From Chitinophaga filiformis (GTDB taxonomy: Bacteria; Bacteroidota; Bacteroidia; Chitinophagales; Chitinophagaceae), in NCBI RefSeq assembly GCF_900102545.1, contig NZ_FNBN01000003.1, positions 1,231,461 to 1,295,460 on the forward strand: a stretch of 64,000 nt of DNA, read 5' to 3'. Both the position numbers and the translations under genes were made by a program. Under the pieces are notes generated by a model. That model was not told the DNA's origin and ran no database searches. It saw only the letters and a list, made by a program, of their open reading frames with translations. Below are positions 1-8,327 of the stretch, in pieces (the stretch's first letter is position 1; each line of letters opens with the position of its first letter).

Positions 1-2
1 AT

Positions 3-401
3 GAAGGTTTGATCAAACATTTTTTAGAAAATCAAAGCAAACAGTTAGAGTTACAGGCTTTAGAAGCAAAGTTCAGAGAAAAACAAATGGAGCAGGACCA
101 TGCAATAGCATTGCAGTCTCTGCATATACAAAATCTGAATGAAGATCGTCTTGGAAAGAACAAATTGGTCAGCCAAAAGCAACTGTATTATTTCTGGGGA
201 GTGATTGTCGTGACCTTTCTGGTAGTTCTTACTATTGCTATCTGCTTAAACAAGGAGTCTGTAGCTTTGGAGATACTGAAAGTAGTTGTACCAGCTATTT
301 TATCTGCTGTAGGCAGCTATTTTTATGGCGTGGCGCAAGGGGAGAAGAAAGGAAAGAAAGCTAAGTACGAATCTTACGAAGAAATTGAGCCTGAGGAATA
401 A
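3..401 (+). CDS. Small two-helix membrane protein with coiled-coil-like N-terminus (5' end uncertain)
   Basis: I do not recognise the family. Counting from a TTG codon at 9, residues 1-55 are rich in Gln, Glu and Lys and look like a coiled coil. Two hydrophobic stretches follow at about 60-80 and 88-108, then a charged tail (GEKKGKK to EEIEPEE). The likely form is a cytoplasmic coiled coil anchored by a helical hairpin. The frame stays open to the left window edge, so the true start may lie outside and the TTG is only the first possible start inside. A terminator hairpin overlaps the stop codon, so this is the last gene of its transcript. Function unknown. Confidence 0.6.
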   Translation, partial: EGLIKHFLENQSKQLELQALEAKFREKQMEQDHAIALQSLHIQNLNEDRLGKNKLVSQKQLYYFWGVIVVTFLVVLTIAICLNKESVALEILKVVVPAILSAVGSYFYGVAQGEKKGKKAKYESYEEIEPEE

Positions 402-416
402 TTCTCAGGCTTTTTC
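389..416 (+). terminator. Rho-independent terminator overlapping the stop of the first gene
   Basis: The stem GCCTGAG(G)AA pairs with TTCTCAGGC across a short loop that contains the TAA stop, and is followed by TTTTTCTTT. The stem sequence also encodes the last residues of the protein. Confidence 0.75.
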
Positions 417-482
417 TTTCCTATAAGAACGTTACGATTTATGTGATAATATGATGTATCAAATTTATAGAGACAAAGCTGC

Positions 483-3400
483 TTAATTTTCCCCTTTCCT
501 CTTCAAACTGTCCTCTTTTTCACGCTGTCTTTCAATCTCTTCCTGCCGGAGGGCTTCCATCCGTCTAAATGAGTCGATACGTCTTTGCCTGCTCCGCTCA
601 TTAAACAGCTCTGAAAACTTATTATACTCCCTAATATAGGAAATACCCAGACCTGCCTTGTTACGGTTCACCAGGTTATAGACATCATAATCCGATTTAC
701 TGAAGGCATTGATACGAAGGCGCCCTTCTGGTGTCAGGAGATATTCCGCCCGGAAGTCACCCGCAAAACGGTTGGCATTGGCAGAGGTACTGGCCTTACC
801 CCAGTCATAGTCCCCACCCACATACAGCCTGATCCTGTTATTGTACAGGTTACTGGTCACACCCGCACTCACCTGGTTACGGTCGAGAGAGGCATTGTCC
901 TGACTACCAATATTATAAGCCCTGTAGTTTACATTGATACCGATACCGCTGTTCTTCAGCAGCGTGCCCGTGATATTGTTCAGGATGGCAGAAGCTTGCG
1001 CACTCAGCGCCTGGCCTACACTGTTCTTACCGGTAGTAGCCACACTGGCGCCCCCGGCCGAGTTAGGATCTTCCGGCAGGAACTGGTTGAACAACAAGAG
1101 ACCAGCCATCTGTTGCAGCGCCTTGTTCTGGTCCTGGTTGATCTCCCTCAGTTTGGCTGCTACACCACTTTCATATGCCACAGAACCTACTTCCGGTAGA
1201 CTGATCTCATAAGTAATGTCCGGTTTCATCAGCTCATTCCGGAGATTGATGAGAATGTCCACCCTTTCCGTACGGGTGGCCAGCTTATCGCCGGCAGTAG
1301 AGGAGTTGCCTACCAGGTTGTAGAGACTTACTTTAGGAAGGGTATATTTCGCATGGATATCTACCTTTGCTTCATTAGGATCGCCATTCCAGGTGATGGA
1401 ACTGCTTTTGTCAATGTCAAACTTCCAGCTGGTCAGCCTTTGCAGGGTAAAATTGTAAGACCCGTTATTGATTTCATAGTTACCGAACATGGTAAAATCC
1501 CCTTCGGTATTCACGTTGATCTGGAGATTACCTGTACCGTTCGCAGAGATCATATCACCAGAAGCGGCATCCATGATCACATCGATCTGGGCATCAGGTG
1601 TAGCGGAAATGTCCAGCTTTACACTCAGTTTTACGTTGTCCTTCTTCTTTTTCTTTTCTTCTTTCATCTCCGTTCCGTACGACTTGAACGTGATGTAATC
1701 AGAACGACCAATGTCCTTGCTATCCGACAAGGGCAGATAGAAATGCGTGGTCCTGCCCGGCCTCGCCTGTATACGCAGCTGCAGGTCGTTCAGCGGACCA
1801 GAGAAATAGACCTTACCATCCGCGATCACATTCCCGTAGAACAGGTCACTATCTGCCGCACCTGTATTCAGGAAGATGAAGTTGCGGGCAGTCACGTCAA
1901 AATCAAAGTTCAGGTTATTGAAATGATCATGGGAGATATAACCGCTGGCCGTGGCCCTGCTGTTATTCTTATCTACTATGAAGAAGTTTCCGAATTCAAT
2001 CAGCTTATCGTCTATGTTCAGGTTGAGCCGCGGAATGGTATAGTAGGTGCCCAGGTATAACACCTTCACGCCTGCACTGTCTACACGGAGGTTACCATGT
2101 ACAGATGGCTGCTGGGTCGTGCCCGTTATAGACAATTTACCGGAGGCCATCCCTTTCAGGTCTGTCACATATTCATTCACAAAGCGGTCCAACACACTGA
2201 GGGAAGTACCATTCAGCTCCACATTCGCCTGCAGCCTGTTGTTGGTAGAAGAAACGCCTGCCAGGCCTTCCGCAAAGAAATTCTTACCCTTATTTTCCGA
2301 TCTGACGGAGAAGGTAACGTCACCAGTTTCCTGTTTGTAGCCCCCTTCAAAAGCCACTAGGCCAATGGAGTCGTTGTCAATACGCAGTTCACTGGCGGTG
2401 ATCAGGGCATTGACGTCCAGGTTGTGGGTAGGATCGGAGATATTGATGGTGCCATCTGCAAAACCCTCTATACGCATGCTGGTTAGCTGGGAGGGGATTA
2501 CGTCTGAGAGGTTCAGGTTCTTTAGGTTCACGATAAACTTGGACTCGTCCGGGTTGAATTCGTTCGTCTCTACCGTGATGCTTTGTTCGTTTCTCGTTAC
2601 CTGCAGGTTATGAATGGTCAGGAAGTCCTTGCTCCAGTAGATCTCATTACCCGGAGTAACATTCCACTGGCGCTCATTGACAGTAAAGGCGCTGTTGAGG
2701 AAGCTCACCTTCACACCTTCCTCCACCGTAATCACCCTGGCATAGAAACCGTCCAGTGTGGAGGAATCTATTGCCTGAAGGTCCACTTTGATATAAGAAG
2801 TATCCCTGCCGGAGTTGGCCAGGATCAGCGGATGTTGTAGTAATACTTTGTCGCCGGAAGACACCTTCGCTATACTGGTGCTGATATCTATCTTATCAAA
2901 AGTGCCGGTACTTTTCAGCTGCAGTCCTTCAAAATGATAATTCCTGTAGGAGGCCAGCGGCACATTGACATTCAGCGCGAGGTTCCCCCTGATGGTATTC
3001 AGGTTGCCTTCTATGGTGGAGTTGTCAAAGCCGGAAATATCTTTCGAAAAACCGCGTATCAGTTTGTCTACCTGTCCCAGCTGGAAAGCGAAAGAGAAAT
3101 CCTGCTGGATATTGTCTTTGGGCGCCTCAGGGAAGTAGCTGGGGTAATATTTGTTCAGCAACAGGCGGAAAGCATCCGGCAATTGCATGAAGCTGTAATT
3201 CCCTTTTACATATCCGCCAATCTCACTACCCTGGATTGCCAGCACTTTCACATTATTTTCCAGGTGGGTGGATACGTTGAGGGAGTCGAACTCCAGCCTG
3301 CGCTGGTCCTTGAAGAGGGACACATTGTATACCCTGGCAGAACCGTCGAAGTTATCTATGTTATCACCTGCAAAGTTGAGGGCCAGTTTAGCCTGCAGTA

Positions 3401-5216
3401 CAATAGAATCGCCTGTCAGTTTTAAAGCTCTCAGGTTGCCATGGCGTATGTCGGAATTAAAATCGAATACCGGTACATTACCGTTGAAATCTATGGTACC
3501 GGCAAAATCCATATCCAGGTTAGGATCATTGACCGTCAGGGAGCCATTGAAGAATTTACGGCTCATTTCTCCTTTGGTCTTGATATTACTGTAGTCGTAA
3601 CCGTTCAGGGTGATCCTCTGTATGTCAGCGTCTACTGCTGCCTTCAGGGTCCTGAAGTTGAAACCTTCTCCGTTCAGTTTTGCGCTGAGGGAGACGGTAG
3701 ATATTTCAGGTACATTCAGCAGGGTGCCTATATTGAAAGCATCTGTGGTCAGGCTTCCTGAATATACCGGCACATCCCTGTTCGTTTTGAAGTTAAGGTC
3801 GGAGTTCAGGTTACCAAGATTGGTCTGGAATTTACCGTATGCTACAAAGTCGTTGACGAATCCTGTGAAAGAACCCATAAACCGGATGTTGGTCAGCCTG
3901 TCCAGTTGCAGGGGATCTACATTCCGCAATTCAGGAGCGATACTGATAATATCATTGCCGGTGGTCAGTAGTTCCTCTGCGTTAAAGTCGATGTAGGTGT
4001 TATTGATATCCGGAAGGCCGCGCATTTCCAATCCTCCTTTCAGGCTGGTGGTAGTGCCCGCCTGCAGCCGGATGTTGGAGGCTTTCAGGTTGCTGACAGG
4101 GCCACGGGCATCTCCGCTCAGGGAAATCTCCTTTTTCCAGTCGGATAGTTCGGGTGCAAAGTAGGCGACATCGTCAGAATGAAGGCTGCTATTCACAAAA
4201 TGCGCCCGCATATATACCTCATCCACATAATGGTTCATGTCACTGATATCGGCATACTGCATCGTATAGTAATCGCGCAGGTGACTGCGGTTCGTGAACA
4301 GGTCCATGTGGGAGAACTCCATTTCCACCGGCGACATCTTAAACTTTGCCGTCAGCTTTTTCACTTCGAAGCCGCTCCGTTCCTTTGTGCTCATGGTCAG
4401 GTCGCCCAGTATGCTGTCTTTTACCAGGCTGGTATTGGTCAGCGAAAGGTCGATCTTGTTGAAGCGGATATGATTGGGTGCAAAGTAGCCAGCGTTTACA
4501 GGGGTGGGATCTTCCAGGTCATCTACCCCTAATGTACCGTCCTTAATGGAGACCTCTTTCACCAGCAGCTTCCAGTTGGCGCTGTTCCAGCGAAGGGCGG
4601 GAATAGCCGCTGTATCTGTCAGCGGTGCTGCCGGTGGTGCAGGCCTTTTCTTACGGAGGGGAGAAGCTGGGTACCGGGAAATGATAAACGTAGGTTTATC
4701 CAGCGTCAGCTCCTGTATATCAATATTGTGCAGGTTAAGGTCGATATTCTTGGCGTCAAGATAAATGCGTTTAGCCGCCACACGCATGTCTTCGCCCACC
4801 CAGGCGTCTATCTGGTTGATGCGCACATTGCGCAGGTCTGTCTTGCGCAGGTCCAGGGAAATACCTCCGCTGCCTTTACGGGGCTTCAGGGTTGTATCAG
4901 GGGGAGCGCTGAATTCGTCAGCGATGAACTGATAATTCCAAACAGAGTCATTTCTGAGACGTATCAGGTTTATATCGGCATCTTCCAGTCCGATAAACTT
5001 TATAACGGGTTTGTCCTGGAAAAAGAACCAGTCTGTAATACGTAGCTGCAGTACGCGGGCATAGAGCAGGGTGTCCTTGTGGCGGTCTTCTATCAGCGTG
5101 CCTTCCAGGCGAAAACTGTTAAACAGGCGTAGGTTGACATGCTCGATTTCTACTCTGGTCCTCAGTTGCGCTGACAGGCGTTGGGCGGCTTGATGCACCA
5201 GGAAGTTCTGTACCAC
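483..5216 (-). CDS. tamB: TamB-like translocation/assembly module protein (DUF490)
   Basis: This is a very large (about 1,577 aa) AsmA/TamB-type protein, a family thought to span the periplasm and move phospholipid or help outer-membrane protein assembly. It is made of repeated beta-rich segments of the type GxxxLxIxGTxxxP (for example KGMASGKLSITGTTQQP). The TamB C-terminal region lies at about 1080-1520, with the motif-rich stretch NGTGNLQINVNTEGDFTMFG. A highly charged tail ends in REKEDSLKRK. A KKKKK run near residue 1170 is unusual. The coordinate given starts at GTG 5216, but an in-frame hydrophobic segment ending VLVNIPV lies directly upstream, so the true N-terminus is probably longer with a non-ATG start (ATT 5318 or CTG 5303). 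It appears to be monocistronic. Confidence 0.87.
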   Translation of the reverse strand: MVQNFLVHQAAQRLSAQLRTRVEIEHVNLRLFNSFRLEGTLIEDRHKDTLLYARVLQLRITDWFFFQDKPVIKFIGLEDADINLIRLRNDSVWNYQFIADEFSAPPDTTLKPRKGSGGISLDLRKTDLRNVRINQIDAWVGEDMRVAAKRIYLDAKNIDLNLHNIDIQELTLDKPTFIISRYPASPLRKKRPAPPAAPLTDTAAIPALRWNSANWKLLVKEVSIKDGTLGVDDLEDPTPVNAGYFAPNHIRFNKIDLSLTNTSLVKDSILGDLTMSTKERSGFEVKKLTAKFKMSPVEMEFSHMDLFTNRSHLRDYYTMQYADISDMNHYVDEVYMRAHFVNSSLHSDDVAYFAPELSDWKKEISLSGDARGPVSNLKASNIRLQAGTTTSLKGGLEMRGLPDINNTYIDFNAEELLTTGNDIISIAPELRNVDPLQLDRLTNIRFMGSFTGFVNDFVAYGKFQTNLGNLNSDLNFKTNRDVPVYSGSLTTDAFNIGTLLNVPEISTVSLSAKLNGEGFNFRTLKAAVDADIQRITLNGYDYSNIKTKGEMSRKFFNGSLTVNDPNLDMDFAGTIDFNGNVPVFDFNSDIRHGNLRALKLTGDSIVLQAKLALNFAGDNIDNFDGSARVYNVSLFKDQRRLEFDSLNVSTHLENNVKVLAIQGSEIGGYVKGNYSFMQLPDAFRLLLNKYYPSYFPEAPKDNIQQDFSFAFQLGQVDKLIRGFSKDISGFDNSTIEGNLNTIRGNLALNVNVPLASYRNYHFEGLQLKSTGTFDKIDISTSIAKVSSGDKVLLQHPLILANSGRDTSYIKVDLQAIDSSTLDGFYARVITVEEGVKVSFLNSAFTVNERQWNVTPGNEIYWSKDFLTIHNLQVTRNEQSITVETNEFNPDESKFIVNLKNLNLSDVIPSQLTSMRIEGFADGTINISDPTHNLDVNALITASELRIDNDSIGLVAFEGGYKQETGDVTFSVRSENKGKNFFAEGLAGVSSTNNRLQANVELNGTSLSVLDRFVNEYVTDLKGMASGKLSITGTTQQPSVHGNLRVDSAGVKVLYLGTYYTIPRLNLNIDDKLIEFGNFFIVDKNNSRATASGYISHDHFNNLNFDFDVTARNFIFLNTGAADSDLFYGNVIADGKVYFSGPLNDLQLRIQARPGRTTHFYLPLSDSKDIGRSDYITFKSYGTEMKEEKKKKKDNVKLSVKLDISATPDAQIDVIMDAASGDMISANGTGNLQINVNTEGDFTMFGNYEINNGSYNFTLQRLTSWKFDIDKSSSITWNGDPNEAKVDIHAKYTLPKVSLYNLVGNSSTAGDKLATRTERVDILINLRNELMKPDITYEISLPEVGSVAYESGVAAKLREINQDQNKALQQMAGLLLFNQFLPEDPNSAGGASVATTGKNSVGQALSAQASAILNNITGTLLKNSGIGINVNYRAYNIGSQDNASLDRNQVSAGVTSNLYNNRIRLYVGGDYDWGKASTSANANRFAGDFRAEYLLTPEGRLRINAFSKSDYDVYNLVNRNKAGLGISYIREYNKFSELFNERSRQRRIDSFRRMEALRQEEIERQREKEDSLKRKGEN

Positions 5217-5322
5217 CGGGATGTTTACCAGTACGCCGATCAGGATGATCAGGCCCAGTAAACTCAGGAAGATAGCAGCTAATATTTTACGTACTTTTTT
5301 CAGACGGCGAGATTTAATCCGG

Positions 5323-5330
5323 CAAAAATA
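5323..5330 (-). promoter_or_regulatory. Possible -7 element (TATTTTTG) of the tamB-like gene
   Basis: On the minus strand the octamer TATTTTTG fits the Bacteroidota -7 consensus TAnnTTTG. It sits just before the hydrophobic N-terminal coding extension of the TamB-like gene. No TTG is visible at the usual distance upstream, so support is partial. Confidence 0.35.
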
Positions 5331-5407
5331 GTTGAATTACTTGATAGAACTATAAGAGAACGCAGAAGTACCGGCTATCGTCTGTGAGTATTGTATGAGT
5401 ATTGTAG

Positions 5408-6280
5408 TTATAACACAGGTTTAACAGTATATCCTTCTTTCCTCAACAGTGCAATAACCCCCGTGTTACCACCCAGATGGCCCGCGCCTACAGCAAAGAA
5501 AGTGGATGCTTTGCCCGCTTCATTGCTGATGATACCGATCCAGTTACGGTTACGCCTGTCCAGCAGCAGCTCTTTATACTGGATCATATCTTCCGTTTCA
5601 ATGATCTGGTTGTACAATGCCTGTATGTCGCCCTGCTTGTATGCCGTTATCATTTTATAATACACATCCCTGGATTTCACCGTGTCGGTAATGGTTTTAA
5701 GCATCATTGCGGCTTCTTCCGTATCAGGGATACTGTCAAAAATGGCCAGCTGGTCCATGACGGTTTCCAGTCCTTTGATAGGCAGCTGCTGTGCTTTGGC
5801 CAGTTTGAGAAATTCCAGCTCTGTAGATGCCGGCTGATTACAGCTGGTGGCAAAGAACTTCTGCAGCATGAGGGAATATATCACCAATGGTTTCAGCTTA
5901 TCCAGCTGCGCCAGTTGTATACTCAGGGTATCATGGAACCAGGCAGACAATTTCTCATAATCGGCTGCTGCAAACAGCGCCTTAAAAGAATAGGGCTCCG
6001 GCATCAGCACGGCCGTTTGTAAACGACTGATTTCCTGTACATCGTCAATGTTTACTTCCAGGTACAGCGCTTTGGATTGCTTCAGGGCATTGAGGGTGGC
6101 AGGAGAGAATTGATGGTCCTGCGGACAGATAGCATGAATGGTACCATACAGCCAGGAAGGGCTTTGCAGGCCTTTACCGGATATTTCCCAGAGCAAAGAA
6201 GATTTTGGCTGCTGCTGGGCTTTGACGGTCAGCAACAACAGGCTGCAGGAAAGCAGTAAGGACATCTTTTTGAATAACAT
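5408..6280 (-). CDS. TraB/GumN-family (TIKI-like) exported protein
   Basis: A signal peptide at residues 1-21 (MLFKKMSLLLSCSLLLLTVKA) is followed by the family's opening motif LLWEISGKGLQSPSWLYGTIH and then LYLEVNID. The conserved GTIH and downstream Glu are typical of the TraB/GumN/TIKI fold, a putative metalloprotease-like domain. A second conserved region near the end reads FFAVGAGHLGGNTGVIALLRKEGY, which is the family's C-terminal AVGAGHL motif. Length (290 aa) is normal. It starts two bases downstream of the AONS-like gene stop, so it is probably cotranscribed with it. Substrate unknown; the protein is probably periplasmic. Confidence 0.85.
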   Translation of the reverse strand: MLFKKMSLLLSCSLLLLTVKAQQQPKSSLLWEISGKGLQSPSWLYGTIHAICPQDHQFSPATLNALKQSKALYLEVNIDDVQEISRLQTAVLMPEPYSFKALFAAADYEKLSAWFHDTLSIQLAQLDKLKPLVIYSLMLQKFFATSCNQPASTELEFLKLAKAQQLPIKGLETVMDQLAIFDSIPDTEEAAMMLKTITDTVKSRDVYYKMITAYKQGDIQALYNQIIETEDMIQYKELLLDRRNRNWIGIISNEAGKASTFFAVGAGHLGGNTGVIALLRKEGYTVKPVL

Positions 6281-6282
6281 GA

Positions 6283-7329
6283 CTATCTGTTTACAAGTAA
6301 TTTATGGAGTATATACAAATCTTCCTCCGAATGCTGGGCAGAAACAATGATCCTGTTCACAGGAGGACTATCCGGATTAGGATACCCAAATGAGGAGATC
6401 ATAATATCATGTTCCAGCAGGTATTTTTCGATACCCGCACTATCCTTCAGCAGGAATACCGGCAGGTGGAAGGGGTTATGCAAATATCCGACATTTCCTG
6501 TGAGGGATTCAAAATAACTGATCCGCTGCTGCAACAGCTGCCGTTGTTCGCCATGCAGCGAAAAGCTTTGCAGGAAAGCCCAGGCATTGGCAGGCATCAT
6601 AGGTGTGGCGCCGGTGAACAGCGGCAGCTTTTTAATGGCTGCAATGGCTGATGCATGGCCTGATACTACTCCTCCCTGCGCGCTGTAAGCCTTGGTAAGG
6701 GATGCTGCCAGCAGGTAATGTACGGGAGGATGCTGTGGCAGTGTATGAACGATACCATTGCCCTCTTCACCGATCACTCCAATACCGTGCGCATCGTCAA
6801 TAAGCACCAGTACATGTCGCTGCAGCGCCTGCAGCCAGGAGAAATCATTGATAATGCTGGTGAGCGGGTTCACACTGTCTGTCACGATCACGAAGCTATT
6901 ATCCGGATGTGCATTGATCTTCTCGACTGTTGCTGCCGTCCAGGCAGACCATTCCTGTGCTGGAATGACCGGCTGCCCTTTCCATAAAGCCGGATGTGCA
7001 GATGGCGCATACAACAGTTCGCCCTGTGTAGCGGCATATTGCACGGCCGCCTGGGAGGCGAGATAACCGGAAGAAAAGGTAGCCGCGGCCTGTTGCTGCT
7101 GCAGTACTGCCAGGGCATGTTCCAGCTCATCATACAGGTGTAGTCTTGTGTTGGCGATACGGGAGGAAATAAACGTGGTCCCGTATTCGTCAATACCCTG
7201 TTTCAGCAGCTCCTTAAAAGCAGGATGCGCATGTAAGCCCAGATAAGAAAATCCGGAAAAGAAGAGGTATTCTTTTCCGGAGATATTCGTTTTGCCGGTA
7301 GGCGTGGTATGTGTGAATTGTGCCTGCAT
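6283..7329 (-). CDS. PLP-dependent alpha-oxoamine-synthase-like aminotransferase (AONS/KBL family)
   Basis: This is a fold-type I PLP enzyme of the 8-amino-7-oxononanoate synthase family. Visible landmarks are SSRIANTRLHLYDELE near 55-70, His112 in the cofactor-stacking region, DDAHGIGVIG at 178-187, and the Schiff-base Lys213 in SLTKAYS. It is shorter and more divergent than the bioF candidate at 57 kb and lacks the usual N-terminal SNDYLGL (it has SGFSYLGL). It therefore probably condenses a different amino acid/acyl-CoA pair or has another role. It forms a minus-strand run with a lipoprotein upstream and the GumN-like gene downstream. No biotin genes are adjacent, so I do not call it bioF. 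Confidence 0.82.
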   Translation of the reverse strand: MQAQFTHTTPTGKTNISGKEYLFFSGFSYLGLHAHPAFKELLKQGIDEYGTTFISSRIANTRLHLYDELEHALAVLQQQQAAATFSSGYLASQAAVQYAATQGELLYAPSAHPALWKGQPVIPAQEWSAWTAATVEKINAHPDNSFVIVTDSVNPLTSIINDFSWLQALQRHVLVLIDDAHGIGVIGEEGNGIVHTLPQHPPVHYLLAASLTKAYSAQGGVVSGHASAIAAIKKLPLFTGATPMMPANAWAFLQSFSLHGEQRQLLQQRISYFESLTGNVGYLHNPFHLPVFLLKDSAGIEKYLLEHDIMISSFGYPNPDSPPVNRIIVSAQHSEEDLYILHKLLVNR

Positions 7330-7337
7330 GTCGTGAG

Positions 7338-7766
7338 TTATTCCGATTTCGTCTTCAATATGAAATAATAATCCCCTGATTTCACCTTCATATCAAAATG
7401 CGTCTCATCAAGGTTTACAACAGTCACCAGGTTTTCTGCAGACCGTAAGCCATTAGCTGCAGTAACTGAAATCACCTTACCGTCGCTCAGCAGTTTATAC
7501 TTGCCGGAATCCGGTTTATTATCAATGGTAGCGATGAACAGGTTATTGTCAAGGAACTGGTAAAACACGTTGGTGTAATATCCTCTTTTCAGATCAGTAG
7601 CCTGGTTGATCTGTGTAATATCATAGGCCGATCCCGGTGGAATGACCACATCATATACCCGCCATTTCTTGTGCAACAGCAGTTTGTTGGTACTGCCGCT
7701 GTTACATGCGCTGAACACAAGGGCAAGTATGACTGCGGATAGGATGGCCTGTAATCTGATCTTCAT
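7338..7766 (-). CDS. Hypothetical lipoprotein
   Basis: 142 aa with a classic lipoprotein signal: hydrophobic stretch ILSAVILALVFSAC with the lipobox FSAC and Cys at about residue 21. The mature part (KLLLHKKWRVYDVVIPPG, then DKPDSGKYKLLSDGK) resembles small lipocalin-like lipoproteins of Bacteroidota that start with a KxW strand. I cannot assign a family with certainty. It lies six bases downstream of the DinB-like gene and nine upstream of the AONS-like gene, so they are probably one operon. Confidence 0.75.
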   Translation of the reverse strand: MKIRLQAILSAVILALVFSACNSGSTNKLLLHKKWRVYDVVIPPGSAYDITQINQATDLKRGYYTNVFYQFLDNNLFIATIDNKPDSGKYKLLSDGKVISVTAANGLRSAENLVTVVNLDETHFDMKVKSGDYYFILKTKSE

Positions 7767-7772
7767 GGTATA

Positions 7773-8306
7773 TTATTGTTGCTTTTTTCCGAACATGTCC
7801 TGGTTAAAGGCCTGCGATTGTCCTTTAGGGATAGACAGGCTTTTCCAGTCAGATTTTTTGATCATTTTACCAATGTACACAATTTGCCCTACATGGTAGG
7901 GGATATGGCTTAGCTGCCTGTTGATGGCATCCAGCACAATATGCGGCTCGCTGCGGATGTAGACAGTCTTTTCCAGATCTTCGGGCTGTAAGGCACCAAT
8001 GGCATCCAGCATACATTTCCAGCCAGATTCCCACAGTTTGATGATCTCTTCTGCGGATGTTTTGTCCTCTTCAAATTCCACATCCCTGTTACGCCAGGGC
8101 TTTTCACCGTCAGAGGTTAAGAAATCCGTCCAGCGGGAATGCATATTACCGCTCACATGTTTCACGATCAGGCAGATACTGTTTGGCTCTCCCTCCGGCT
8201 GCCAGTGCAGCTGTTCGCCGTTCAGTTCAGCGAGCGTTTTATCACCCAGGGATTTATAGTATGCAAATCTTTTCAGCACACTATCCAGGAAGATTTGTCC
8301 TATCAT
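7773..8306 (-). CDS. DinB-like (DUF1572-type) four-helix protein
   Basis: 177 aa with the metal-binding histidine pattern of the DinB/YfiT superfamily: His50 (IVKHVSGNM), His134 and His138 (QLSHIPYHVGQI). The opening FLDSVLKRFAYYKSLGDK and the segment LHWQPEGEPNSI match the DUF1572 subgroup. Such proteins are assumed to be metal-dependent transferases, some acting on bacillithiol or other thiols, but the substrate here cannot be read from sequence. It is the first gene of the run leading to the GumN-like gene. Confidence 0.82.
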   Translation of the reverse strand: MIGQIFLDSVLKRFAYYKSLGDKTLAELNGEQLHWQPEGEPNSICLIVKHVSGNMHSRWTDFLTSDGEKPWRNRDVEFEEDKTSAEEIIKLWESGWKCMLDAIGALQPEDLEKTVYIRSEPHIVLDAINRQLSHIPYHVGQIVYIGKMIKKSDWKSLSIPKGQSQAFNQDMFGKKQQ

Positions 8307-8327
8307 AAGAAAGTAGTTTAATGATGA

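Noticed and set aside
1353..2060. 235-aa frame on the plus strand within the TamB-like gene
   Set aside because: It is antisense to a strongly supported coding region and has no domain or start signal.
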